Assembly: GCA_025201765.1 (NCBI GenBank)
Contig: MU623486.1
Span: 1 to 64,000, forward strand
Source of the DNA: Daldinia sp. FL1419
Lineage: Eukaryota > Ascomycota > Sordariomycetes > Xylariales > Hypoxylaceae
Direction of reading: 5' to 3'
Length of the DNA: 64,000 nt
This document shows, piece after piece, positions 12,301 to 23,600 of the stretch. The stretch's first letter is position 1, and each line of letters opens with the position of its first letter. Position numbers and translations under genes: made by a program. The notes beneath the pieces are model-generated. The model saw only the letters and a list, made by a program, of their open reading frames with translations. It ran no database searches and was not told the origin of the DNA.

Positions 12301-14092
12301 ATGTCTTATAGAACTAGTCGATCCGATGTGGACGACAGGTATTATGAGGCCGGTCCGCCGCGGAGGGCACCGGCTCGGGATGACGACTTGGACCTCCCAC
12401 GGCGTCGCAGCCCGCCACGCAGAGCACCCGTAAGGGAGTATGAAGATATAGATATCCAAGTTCGAGAGCGGGAGCGAGAGCGAAATGATCGCACTCCTGC
12501 ATTTCTTAGAGAAGACGCTAGAAGAACAGAAGCTGGGCCACTAGTTCTGCGTCAGCGCGAAGTTGAGACTGTCGACCGTCGACGTCCTCGCAGCCCTAGC
12601 CCTATCCGATACAGGGAGCGCATCGTCGAGAGAGACCGCGAGCGGGCTCCTTCGATGCCTCCGGAGCGTCGGCCCAGATTTATTGAGCGAACTCCATCTC
12701 CATCTCCACCTCCCACTGCCGTGCGAGTAGAATCCCGCACAATTGAGAGGCGACGTGAGAGATCACCAACCCCAGACAGAGAGCGGGATCGAGAACACAT
12801 CCGTCTACGTATTGAGCGTGAACGTGAAAAAGAGCGTGCCCCCTCACCTAGTCCTTCACCCCCGCCCCCGCCCCCAGCACCACCAGTTATCCGAGGACCC
12901 ACAATCGAACGTGAGGTTATTACTCATTATCGTGACATCGACCATGGTAAGTTCAACTAATCCGAAAAATTCATAAATCGGAACAGCCGAATTCTAACAT
13001 CGAAATAGGTCTTATACGGGCTAAGCCTCCCACTCCTCCACCACCCCCACGCACCGCACCGCCTCAGACTAGAGAGCGGGACTTGGATATCGATATCGAT
13101 ATCCGCCGTAGCGAGACAGATGTTGATATCCGTGAGCGGACTCGATCGCGGTCTCGCCCGCGTGAACGCCCTCGCCCACGTCGGCAGCCAACGTACTATG
13201 ATGAAGACGATCTAGTAATCGAGAGAGATCACGACATACTTCGCGTAGACTCTCGACGAAGAGCTCACTCTGCTGCACCCCCGCCAAGACCTGACTACGA
13301 GGATGAGGCTGAATATATCACCGACAAGATCGATTCACGAGGTCGCATTGGAGAGGCATGGAACGGCGCTACTAAAGACTGGACCATCGTCGATGTGCCT
13401 CCCGGAACGGAACGCGTCAAGATGGATGGTGCAGGAGGTGCTGCCGCCGAAGTTACCTGGCAACGCTACAGCGGCGTGAGACGGTCCAAGTTCATCCCTG
13501 AGCGCGAGGGAACACCTATCAGCGCTGTCAGTGAACCGATCCGGGAACGCGAACCATCACGTGAGCGAGAACGGCTCAGCATACAAGTCTACGACAAGCG
13601 AGAGAGATCGCGCGACCGAGAAGTCGAAGTCGAAGAAATCCAGGACCGACGGATTTCGATCCGCGACGGCGACCGGGCACCGCCCCGGAAGCGCAACGAG
13701 ATGTGGACGGAGATTACTAAGGATCTCGTGACCCGCGAAGCCATCGAGCGGATGGGATACGAGTACGAGGAGACCGAGTGGTTCTTCTACGTGATGCAGT
13801 ACCTGCGCTATGTAAGTCTCATTCCCGCCGTCACACGTCATACAAGTCTCGAGATAGATCAGCATTGCTAACCGAACCCCGCTATTAGGAGGACGTTCTT
13901 GAGCTCGTGAACATGTCAGATGACATCCGCCGCGTCAAGAGACGCAGAGCCGAAGAGGAAAGGTGGAGCCGCGACTGGGACCGGCGACACCGCCATAGGC
14001 ATTCGCTTAACTGGGATACGGTCGATGACGAGCGTATTGTCGAGCGCGAGGTCGTGTATGATCGCCCGTCGCACCGTAGCTACGTCCGCTAA
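12301..14092 (+). CDS. Arg/Glu/Asp-rich protein with DUF8035-like C-terminus
   Basis: Exons 12301-12946, 13009-13811 and 13889-14092 give 550 aa. The N-terminal 350 residues are low complexity: RE/RD dipeptides, SPSP and poly-Pro stretches, like RS/RE-type nuclear proteins. The conserved-looking C-terminal part runs from about residue 320 and includes GRIGEAWNGATKDWTIVDVP, TWQRYSGVRRSKF and, near the end, MWTEITKDLVTREAIERMGY, YFVM-like aromatic residues and a final acidic/basic helix. I associate this block with the fungal DUF8035 family. No biochemical function is known to me. Charged repeats suggest a nuclear or RNA-linked role, but that is inference. The last intron ends just before EDVLELV, and the joined reading is continuous. 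Confidence 0.8.
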
Positions 14093-14806
14093 GTTTGTAT
14101 CTGCGGCACGGGCCGTTTTACTCCCTAGCCTTGCGCTATGTTTTGAGTTCTCTCGGCTTCTAGCCACAAGGCTATTAAGACCACGCCTCTCCAGACACTA
14201 AATGAGGCAGATACCACGGCGGCCTTGCTGACATTACACCCCGCCGACAGCGTATTATACTTAAACCTTATATACACCTCACACTAGTTACTAGTAGTGT
14301 CCGTTCTCAAGGCGAAGTTAATCGCAGCAGCACATCTTGTCCTGAATTTTCTATTTTATACTTTTTTTTTCTCTCACGAAGATGACGTCACGGGGCTTAT
14401 GAAGACGAAATGTTTGAATTCAGGGGGATACAAGTAGTTAGCAGAGCAGAGCAGATGGCGGAGGTAATTTGGTCTGTTGCTTTTTTCTTTGCGCGTAGGG
14501 GTTTTTTTGAGAGGGAGGTGGGGATGGAGGTGGATGGGGGCGGGAGAGGGAGGAGAGTGACGAGTGAATTGTATCCCCCCCTTTTTTCATGCCTATATGC
14601 TGTATCTAGACTGTTGAGTGAGGTACGGAAATTGATTACGACTTATGACTATAGATATTGCTATCTGACTTAGAATGGTGACTTGATATAGGTTTTACCA
14701 CAGGTGGTATTTCGATTTCGAGCGGTGTCAGGTTGGCATCCGTGATTGTGTTAATATCAAAGCAAGGAAGAGATCATCTTCGATCACATTGGAACATAGG
14801 TATATA
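14093..14806. other. Intergenic, nothing recognised
   Basis: About 700 bases between the DUF8035-like gene and the decayed ankyrin gene. The first 300 bases are probably the 3' region of the former. No gene or RNA was recognised. Confidence 0.4.
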
Positions 14807-15793
14807 TCAGGGCATAAGGCAAGTATATCTTAGGCTCTGGATATGGTGATTCCAGCAGCCATCCGATTTAGTGAAGGACCCATGAAAATAGCTGAGACAT
14901 TCAAAATCCGATGGCCAAATTTGCTCTTTCGAGACCTCAATAAACTCTTCCAAAGATTCATCCGTCATCCCCTCCTTTATCTAGACGTCGATAGCTCGAA
15001 AGGTCCTGTACTCGGCTGGAATATGCCAATCGATCTTCTCCTGTATGACGGATTGTAGAGTTGCGCTCGAGGATACTAATCGTTTCGGTAGAACCACACC
15101 ATGCCGCTATCAGCAAGTCGTTATTTGGACCCGGAAGGTTATCGAATCTATAGCCAGCGTCAGTCAATAAGGTAAGCATATTCTCATTTCGATAATATAG
15201 CGCCGAGAATAGGACTGTCCGGTCGTAAGGATTCTTCTCTTCAGCGTTTACCCTGGCGAGGACAAAAAGATCCAAACATTCTATAGCATTCCACGTATCA
15301 ATAGGAATCAGTAAATAAACAAATCAGACGAACAGAATCTGGTAATACTGTTCAGGGACGAAGTGTCTTCGAGCACCCGAGAGCAGAAGAGGCGAGGAAT
15401 ACGGAGGTCAAAGTGACTAGGCGAGTGAGCCCGCCGGCAGGTGAACACATCCCGCCTCTGCGTACCCGGCCGAGGTAAACCGTTATAGACAGATCGAAGC
15501 CATCCGTATATGATAGAGGTAGCGGGTAGCGGGCGAGCTCGAGAAGGACGCGAATGGCATTTGCATTCGCAGTCCTTGGTGCAAGCCATCTGTGATGCAG
15601 CCGTGGTTTGTACCGATGGCTCGTGAGTCTGGATAGTGCCCTCGCTACAGGTCATGTATAGCGAGGCTTCTTCGGATATGTTTGATAGAGTTGGCTGGGA
15701 AGACGCTTCAACACTCGTACTAGTATAGATACTATTAGTTTCCGCTTCAGAGCTATCGCCGTCAAGAGCAGTGTCAGCTACACATATTTCCAT
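14807..15793 (-). pseudogene. Decayed ankyrin-repeat-type protein
   Basis: Read on the minus strand, the 5' part (15308-15793) encodes a Ser/Thr-rich leader and a Cys-rich motif, CTKDCECKCH. It continues into a segment resembling the N-terminus of fungal ankyrin proteins (YNGLPRPGTQRRDVFTCR). A second frame (14958-15275) encodes ankyrin-like helices, with TVLFSALYYRNENMLTLL and LLIAAWCGSTETISIL. From about 15070 the protein-like signal moves to a third frame (IDWHIPAEYRTFRAIDV, then a stop at 14981-14983, then DESLEEFIEVSKEQIW), which ends at 14807. The two halves are not in one frame and the usual long repeat region between them is missing. The stop would be Trp if one G had not become A. 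I read it as a truncated, frameshifted relic. A gene with unusual introns is less likely. Confidence 0.6.
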
Positions 15794-16892
15794 CGTCGTC
15801 AGGGGGCTAGATGAGAATCGCTGGCTTGGTATGTATCGTCGCTATTGTATGTATGTATATCCAGAGTCATTTTCCCGTTAAATCTTAAGCGCTCTCAGTG
15901 AAAGACTAAACCCTAGAGGTTCTACTATCTTGGGCATAACATACGTCGACGCAAAGAAGGAAGCACGACCAAGAATTGCGTGTAGGTACTCTCGGTTCAT
16001 CCTGGCACTGGCGGCAAAGGTCCTCGAGTTGCGATATAATCGACGCTGCATTAGCCTGCATCATTGGTAACAACGTACGTTGAGGTATCTGGAATCTCGG
16101 ATCATCAAGTAAATTCTGCGTTACCTCTTTTATGCGAATACATACAAAACCCAGTAAGTAATATCAGCTAGGTAGGTACCTAGTTAGAGGTTTTAGCTGA
16201 AGTCACTGCGGAATCCTTACATCTTGATGCCGAATATTCCAACCCCGACTGGAAGAAGCGTCGGGTAGATTTAGTATTTATTGTCTTGACTGACTGGGTT
16301 CTACTCAATAAGCAGGGGCGAGATATGCAGACTGAACCATATAGGCATCGAAGTTGAAAAGGTCACCACGTAGGTACCTTATGTGACATTGATATCATTG
16401 ATATGCACCATGAACTGGGCACCAGAATGCATCCAGGTCAGCCTACCATTCACTCGAGGCGTGTTAACCGTCATTGAGGCTGTGGCAGGTAGTGTCAAGA
16501 ACGAAGTACACGATACTTAAGAAGGGGTCCACATCTTGTAAGCCAAAGCCATGCTTGAAAGACCATGGATACGATGAAATCTAACCATCGAAATAGCGCA
16601 TGGAGAAATAAGTTATAAATCATATTTGCGATACGAGCACAATGAGTGAAAACTAGTGGTTGCAATTAATACTTTATTCATTTCTGCCGCAGCGTTGTAA
16701 CCGTGCTTGACGCCAATATCAAAATGAGCATTCCGCATTTCCTCAAACCAACGCCATCAGATGCTTCGTCTCCTATCGTTACCGGGTAAAAGGTGTCACA
16801 TTTCCCGCCTACCGTAGCAGACCTAAAGGCAAGTCCGACCCTAGCGAACACCCAGGCTTACGGACGAATGTGCCAGAGCCTCAACGGGAGTT
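15794..16892. other. Intergenic, nothing recognised
   Basis: About 1.1 kb between the ankyrin relic and NC2-beta. No ORF with a recognisable domain and no RNA gene. A short TAGGTACCTAG-type palindrome near 16170 belongs to the dispersed motif described in the findings. Confidence 0.4.
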
Positions 16893-18070
16893 TTAGTTGT
16901 ATCGCTTAGCGGCTTCTGCGAACTCCTTTCTTTGAAGTTCTGCCAGCTGTTCAAGGGTCATGCCGCTATCCTCCAATTTGTTACCACGCTTCTCGCGGAC
17001 CTACAATAGTTAGCATCCAAGCCGCACTAGGAGGATTCAAGGGGTTACCGTACCTTTTGAGTTTCCTTGTGCTGCGCTGCAGCCTCAAGGACGGCGGGGA
17101 TGTAGTCTTCAAACCCCAGGGTCTCTAGTGCCTTGGTGATGTGGTCGCATGCGATTGTCTTCTTGGCCTCCTTCTCGGAGATCTCGTTGGCTTCCGAAGA
17201 CACCAGAGTGATGAACTCGACGCAGCACTCAATCAGGAGATCTCGAGCTTCCTTGGCAAATGAAAGACCGCTGGATGCGGGTAAGATTTCGGTGACTATC
17301 TTTTGGACAGTCGCTATATCTTATTAGCACATGATCTAGCTAGCGGGTAATAGAATCAAAGGGTTTATATAACGTACCTTTGGGGAGAGAAAGATCATCA
17401 CTACCTAGAGAATGGTTAGTTAAATTTATCCAAGCTTTGTAAGGCGAAAGAAAGGCTATGAACGCAATAAAGAATAGGGTTCGTGGCTTTGAGTCGTACC
17501 ATAACGAGCCGGGGCTTCCCAGTCGTATTCTTTCTTAGGGCGTCCCATCTTGTGTGTTATGAAAGTCGTTTATTAGAATTGATAGTAAATGTCGGTGATG
17601 TCGGTGTTTACCTAAAAGATAGGTGCGCGGTGGAAGTTGATGATGCTGAATCTGCGAGACGGGTCCCCCCTTTCCCCTCGAAGGGCAAGAGCAGGCAAAT
17701 GATAATATATAAGGAAAGAACGTTAAACATTAATCCTACTAAGGATAACGGTATTGAATTATGTCGAGTCATTGTATTCACTTCCTACGATTTTGGCAAG
17801 AGCCCTGTGTGTTTGATAAACTAAGGAAAGAACCAAGCTCTAACAACTTGCGGTGCATGTTAAGGACAGTGATACAGGCTCGTCATTGTTCTGACTCACA
17901 ATGAATGAAGTTTGCTTCACTCAATTTTCTAATCGGGTAGTCCACGGACAGTACGGATTGTGCCTATGTAATAACAGAAGATGCGGAAGGAATCAAATCG
18001 TGGGACTAGAAGGGATAATAATAAAAGAGATAATAATAATAAACTTACCACCGTACTCATGATCCGACAT
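16893..18070 (-). CDS. ncb2: Negative cofactor 2 beta (Dr1), TBP-binding repressor
   Basis: NC2-beta pairs with NC2-alpha through histone folds and binds TBP on promoter DNA, blocking TFIIA/TFIIB entry in the nucleus. Exons on the minus strand are 18070-18049, 17404-17378, 17313-17054 and 17000-16893, giving 138 aa. The product starts MSDHEYGGSDDLSLPK, and the histone fold spans about residues 12-85, with SFAKEARDLLIECCVEFITL and SSEANEISEKEAKKTI. The end matches the family in style (MTLEQLAELQRKEF). The first intron is unusually long, about 644 nt. Inside it, 17548-17500 forms a second possible first exon, MGRPKKEYDWEAPARYG, which joins exon 2 in the same phase. The MSDHEYG start is preferred because it resembles the family N-terminus. 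Confidence 0.92.
17500..17548 (-). other. Alternative first coding exon of NC2-beta
   Basis: Forty-nine bases on the minus strand begin with an ATG in good context (AAG before it, G after it). They end in a GTACG donor at phase 1, exactly the phase needed by the exon at 17404. The encoded MGRPKKEYDWEAPARYG would replace MSDHEYG. Its length is not a multiple of three, so it cannot be a cassette between exon 1 and exon 2. It can only work as an alternative start. Transcription from within the long intron is inference. Confidence 0.45.
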
Positions 18071-19322
18071 AGTGAATATCGTCTGAATAGAAAGTGGGGG
18101 GGGGGAACGTAAGAAATAATTAATACTATTTCGGCACGAGGAATTTTCGATCGCGTATTTCGAAAATTTAAAATATACTATTAATTGAAGATTGAATAAG
18201 GAATGGTTTAAGTTTCGAGCTTCGGTGGAATAAAAATAAAATAAAAGTAAGAACGCAAGGCAGCTACCTCACACATTTGTTGAAAGGGTGCGGCGATGTT
18301 TTGTATCGAAACTGCAACCTTATTACCAGACAGACAGCCTGCGTTCCATGCTATGGGGACTGTGGCTGATGAGTGAACCGCTTTTGTGGCTAGTGGGTCC
18401 ATTTTATTTTTTTATCTATCTCGAGATCATTTTATTTTTCTAAAAATTTTTCTTGTTCCCTTTCCCCATCATATTTTCTCTTAACTTTTTCACAGCAATA
18501 CGGAAATATGCAATCTACTTTTCCTAGATTTTCTTGGAAATGTATTTCATACGCCGTGAATATTTATTAAATTCGTGAAGCAAATTACTGCGAATTTTTC
18601 TTTGTCATACGCTGTCGAAGTATCGCATCCCTCCAAGGTACGTTTGTCTGATATATTGTCTATGTTAACCCTTCCTATGATGAGCACGCTGTCGCCCCAG
18701 TCTTACTATAGCCTAATGGCAACATGGTGATTGACACGTCAAGCCAAACGACATTTCTGAGTTGATTTTATAAATATTACTTGTCAGACGCTGTTTCTTC
18801 TTTCATCTGCTAACAGTTGACTTGTAGGATGCCCTGAATTATAAAAGGTATATTGCCTACTTCATATCAATCATTCCATGACCCTCGCGACAATGATGCC
18901 AAAAAAATAAAGTACTATCAAATACCGACTTTACATGACGGATCCCATAATTCCCTGATCGGCTACGCTCCTACTATGGAATCAAATAGTTGTTCTGGTA
19001 GGAAGTTCAGGAGGCTAATATATTCACCAGTATAGGTAGCAAGATTTGGATGATCTCAGTTATGTTCAACCAGCCATGGAACCCAAAATAAATCTTGTAA
19101 GGTATGATAAACATCTACATTCTAAATACATCTGCTTGTGATGATTTAACGTGCACCTGAATCATAATGTTGAAACAACCAAGTCTTTTCATCTTTCGAC
19201 TGAAGCTATCTCTTCGTCCTTTCTCTGACAAGGTCAAAAAAATCTATCATAGCTGACCTATCGTATAGTCTTTGCACCTATTTTGGGACCTGTGCCCTAT
19301 CTACCTAAGGCGGGTAGGCGCG
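18071..19322. other. Intergenic, nothing recognised
   Basis: About 1.25 kb between the start of NC2-beta and the end of the SDR gene. A G run of about 10 (C on the coding strand) lies just upstream of the NC2-beta start. A 64-codon minus-strand ORF at 18208-18402 has no recognisable feature. The rest is AT-leaning sequence. Confidence 0.4.
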
Positions 19323-20239
19323 TTAGTTCTCTTGGAACTTGGCGAGTTCAGCCGCGTTCCAGCTATACGCACATTAGTGTGTTGGCTTCTCAAAAGTGAC
19401 ATCTTTTTGCAACGTACCGGAAGTGCTTGCCGCTTAAATCCCTGGTGGCGCTATCAACTAGATTTGCTATGACAGCACCGGGTTTGTTAGGATCCACTAG
19501 TCGTCCGCTCTCGTGGTCGCTGATGAAGCTTTGATAAGCTTCCGATGACATCCCAGCCTTTCCCTTGTCCCTGATTTCTTTCTGCATGTCAGTATCGATT
19601 CTACCGGGCGAGATGGCAACGCTAGTAATGGAAGGTTCTTCAACGGCAAGATGCGCTGAAAGGTGAGTCAGGGCTGCCTTGGAAGTACCATAACAGCCCC
19701 ATGCCGCGTAGGCGCCAAACGCTGCCCCGGAAGAGACGAAGATGACTCGTCCCTTTGATTTTCGAATTTCGGGGATAGCCTCTTTTAGCTATAATTTAAG
19801 TCAATAGTAGCACTATTAAAGCCTAGTCTGGTAGTCCTACCAATGCAACAACACTGAATACGTTGATATCATACGCTTTTCTCCATTCTTCGGCACTCGA
19901 TTCGAATATTCTAGTGACGGGAGATAAGACGCCGTGATTAATGACGATGCCATCAATCTTGCCAAACGCTTTGAGGGCTGATTCAATAACCTTGGGTGCA
20001 ACCTATGTTGACGATGAGCTATTTTTCAATCCAACACTGTAAGAGCTTGGGCACACCTTGAAGTCTGCTAGATCTGCCGCTATGAAATCAACGGATGATT
20101 CATGTTGGGCTTTGAACATCTGCATGTCCTTCTCCGACCTAGCAACTAGAAATACCTTGTGCGAAGCCTTGATCAAGGATTGGGCTACAGCTAAGCCGAG
20201 ACCTCGGCTGGCGCCGGTTACGATGAATACCTTGGACAT
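19323..20239 (-). CDS. Short-chain dehydrogenase/reductase
   Basis: An NAD(P)-dependent SDR of 251 aa, the usual length for a classical member. Exons on the minus strand are 20239-20057, 20002-19841, 19788-19418 and 19362-19323. The nucleotide-binding motif TGASRGLGLA lies near residues 8-17. The catalytic Ser lies in VSSGAAFGAY, and the YxxxK motif reads CYGTSKAALTH. The last intron removes an apparent early stop, and the final exon supplies WNAAELAKFQEN, a C-terminal pattern common in this fungal subgroup. The N-terminal style is close to yeast sepiapterin-reductase-like or Irc24-like benzil reductases. The substrate cannot be read from sequence. It is divergent from the FAD oxidoreductase at 20704. 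Confidence 0.9.
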
Positions 20240-20703
20240 TGTTTCTCGATACTAGGGCGGAATAATAAGATATAATAAAGTAAGCAAGCTAACTCGTTGT
20301 CGACGTGTATTTCCAAGAGGTAAATATCATTGGTTGGTGTCCAGATGAGGTTGTCAAACTAGGAAATACATGGCTCAAATTTTCTACGTCTTCAATGTTT
20401 TTTTTTTTCCTTCACTTTTTTACTTTTCTTGGTATTACGCTAATTACTAGTGGGGTCAAGAGGGGGCAGACGTCACCAATAGATCCAATAGATCCAATGG
20501 ATTCTCATATGTCGATTATATATGAATGCAGAATACCGTTGAAGCTGAAGCGTATCCTTTAGGGTTTCTTGATGTATTCAATCAAACCAGGTACTCATAA
20601 TAACAGATGGTATGGTTGAACATCATTGTTGATGTTTATAAAAATAATTAATCTTTAATTTGAAATCTCTTATATGCAAAAGTAAAAGGCATATATCGGT
20701 GCC
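20240..20703. promoter_or_regulatory. Shared promoter region of the SDR and FAD oxidoreductase genes
   Basis: The 464 bases between two divergent start codons must hold both promoters. A short CCAATAGAT repeat near 20477-20500 and a T run at 20399-20408 are visible. No known regulator site was recognised. Confidence 0.4.
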
Positions 20704-22003
20704 ATGGCTGCTACTGTAATACTAGGAGCAGGTATCATCGGTACTTCAACTGCTTATTACTTATCCAAGCACCAACCAGCATCATCCATCCACCTCGTCG
20801 AACCGTCCCCCGAACTATTTGCCTCAGCTTCGGGCTACGCGGGTGGGTTCCTAGCCAAGGATTGGTTCTCTCCGGCCTCCGCGGAACTAGGCGCTTTGAG
20901 CTTCGAGGAACATCGCAAACTAGCTGAGAAGGAGGGCGGCGCGGAGAAATGGGGTTACGCACGTAGCACGTCTATCAGCCTATCTCCGGCTACCAGGTCC
21001 AAGAAAAGGATCGACCTTTGGGTCCGCGACGGCGCTAGTCGCGCAGGAGCTGCGAGTGCGAATCCCTCGGTTGGCGTGGCGCCGCCGTGGCTGAGAAAAG
21101 AGGAGGGCGTTGATGTCGAGGTTATAAGCGAGGAGGGCACTGTTGCACAAGTGTGAGTTGATATATTGGAATTTCCCATAATTTATATATGCGTATTTGG
21201 GATCAACAACCCTAACTGTGAGGTCCAGAGATCCCTTGCAGCTATCTAAGTACCTGTTGCAGAAATGCGTCGACGCTGGCGTGCACATACACCAACCCGC
21301 CAAAGCGATATCCATCCAAACAGACGTGCGCAACGAGCTGTCCAGTATCTGCGTCGCAGACACGCAGTCTAGTACTGAGACGGATATTCCGTGCACGAAT
21401 ATCGTCATCGCGGCTGGCGCTTGGTCGTCCCAAGTCTTCAAGACGTTGTTCCCGACTGCTAGCTTTAAGTTGCCAGTGTCAAGCCTCGCGGGGCATTCCC
21501 TAGTAGTGACTTCGCCCAAGTGGAAGGCCGAGCACGAGAAAGACGGTTGTCATGCTCTGTTCCTAACTAGTAGCCCGGGCTATTCGCCCGAGATCATGTC
21601 GCGCATCGGCGGACATATATACATCGCAGGCCTAAACTCGGCGACCGAGCCGTTGCCAGATTTGGCTACGGATTCAAAGGGCAGGATCTCCCAGCCGAGT
21701 ATTGAGGTACTGCGACAGACGGCAAAGGAAGTGTTAGGTGAGGAAGATGTGCAGGTTGTTAGAGAGGGGCTATGCTTCCGTCCCGTGACCGAGCGCGGCA
21801 CGCCGATATTAAGTCGTGTGCCGGACGAATATCTCGGACCTTCTATTAGCACTCGGCCGGCTCCCGAGGGAGGAGTGTACGTTGCGGCTGGACACGGGCC
21901 GTGGGGAATTAGCATGAGCTTGGGGACAGGTTTGATTATGGCTGAAATGATTCAGGGCAGGGAGTTGAGCGCCGATGTTTCGAGGTTGGGTTTGAAGGTT
22001 TGA
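20704..22003 (+). CDS. FAD-dependent oxidoreductase (DAO fold, Tda3-like)
   Basis: Two exons, 20704-21152 and 21223-22003, give 409 aa. The N-terminus carries the dinucleotide-binding motif VILGAGIIGTSTAYYLS (GxGxxG) followed by the acidic HLVEPSPE that binds the FAD ribose. The C-terminus has GHGPWGISMSLGTGLIMAEM, the second FAD contact typical of the D-amino-acid oxidase/glycine oxidase fold. Length and layout fit fungal proteins related to yeast Tda3. The intron has a CTAAC branch site, and the join reads AQVSRDPLQLSKYL. The substrate is unknown. Divergent pairing with the SDR gene could mean co-expression, but this is only inference. Confidence 0.88.
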
Positions 22004-23433
22004 TATTTATCGCTGCCGTTGCGATATATTAATATGAGCAGTTTACTTTCAAGTCAATTCAGTATATAGAGATCTAGGCACTCAATTGAATCCTTCTTTT
22101 ATTATATTTTGATCTGAAGTTACGGTATGTCGTCAATCTTTGATAATATTCAATCCCTGGCTAAGCAAAAGCTGCCCCTATATTGAACGAAGGGTTGTTA
22201 AATCAACCTCAATAATATCAGCCACCTGAACAAACTGATAAGGCATAGCAAATTGTAAATTAAGGCTACGATCAATGAAATATAGGATCTTAGATAAATC
22301 CGTATAACTAAGGTACGACTAGATTCAGAGTTACAAACCCGACTCAATCTGCCGTGGATTTAGTTCATTCGTGCGATTCTGTTCACATGCAATCGAGACT
22401 CGAACTTGTCTAACCTAACCATGAATCCCCCGGAGTAATAATCCCGGAACGTATTCAACCCGGCGAGTTGAACCTGCTAACCGTGAGATCCCACGGTCTA
22501 CCACTCTGTAGCCAAACCCGAGACAAGCCCGGACGGTCCCTGACTAGGTTAGCCAAGATAGCTGGCTGGGGCGAGTAACCAGAATAATAATAATAATAAA
22601 AGATAGCCAGAGTAATGAAAAGCAAACCAAATCGCGGTCGAACAAGCTTCTCCGCGGTGAAAGGCGCGGAAGCCTTGCGAATGGCCGAGGGCGATGAGAC
22701 ATACGCAATAATGAGCGACAGCGGGGGACTCGTTAACTGAGTTGGGCGGGCGTCGATGGTTTTGATATTCTAGATCGAACGGGGAATGTATCGATCACGA
22801 GTGGCCCCCCTCGACGGCAGCGCACGAGGGGCAGATCAATCTCTGTACCCAGTTCCCCTTGCATCTCCCATCTCGATCGACGGAACGACGAATCGGGGAA
22901 GAGACATTGATAAAGGCGACGTGCGAACAAAGTGGCGCGCCCTTTATGAGCACGGTGGCGCGTCTAGGTCTCGAGTCTCGAGGGGCGGTTTTCCTCGGAA
23001 TTCTATGCTACGTAGGTAGGTAGGTAGGTACTTACAATCTGCATACCTAACTCACCTTTGAGGATAGGGTCTAGGCGTGGTGTAGGTGAACTAGGTACAT
23101 GCGACAAGTTGTCTTCCACTTACTCGGGTCCTTATTATCAATTATCGTACCTGAGCTGCGCTGAAACCAATCACGCCCGTTTTGTGCCTGTCCGGAGCTA
23201 GTCTCCGTGGCACGCGAGGGAAAAAAGAAAAGAAAAAAGAAAAGTCAATTATGTCTTGGTCCTAGGGCGGGACTCACTCACTCGTCATGTGGTTTATGGT
23301 AGAAGCGGGTTTTATGTGTGCACCGCCGGGGACTTAGACAGGGGGCCAGACGAAAGTTACGCCCGAATGGTCTTTGATGACACGACTGGAGGTTTGTCTT
23401 GGGTTCCATGTCTCGATCCGTAAGGCACCCGCA

Positions 23434-23460
23434 TACACACACACACACATACACACACAA
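23434..23460. repeat. (AC)n microsatellite
   Basis: An almost perfect AC dinucleotide run with one interrupting T, about 27 bases long, in non-coding sequence. Confidence 0.9.
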
Positions 23461-23567
23461 ACCCTGCCCTATTTCCCTAGGTATCTATCTGGGACCTGCG
23501 TTGCGCGATTATGTACGCACTTAAGCTTAGGGCTAGTAGCTGAGACAGAAAGACGGGCTAGAATGGA

Positions 23568-23600
23568 AGACAGACAGACAGACAGATAGATAGACAGATG
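23568..23600. repeat. GACA/GATA tetranucleotide microsatellite
   Basis: Four to five GACA units run into GATA units and back to GACA. It lies in the same intergenic region as the AC tract. Confidence 0.9.

Noticed and set aside
22440..22515. tRNA-like sequence on the minus strand (D-arm-like GAGTGGTAGACC, T-loop-like GGTTCAA)
   Set aside because: The acceptor and T-stems do not pair and the anticodon loop has the wrong size.
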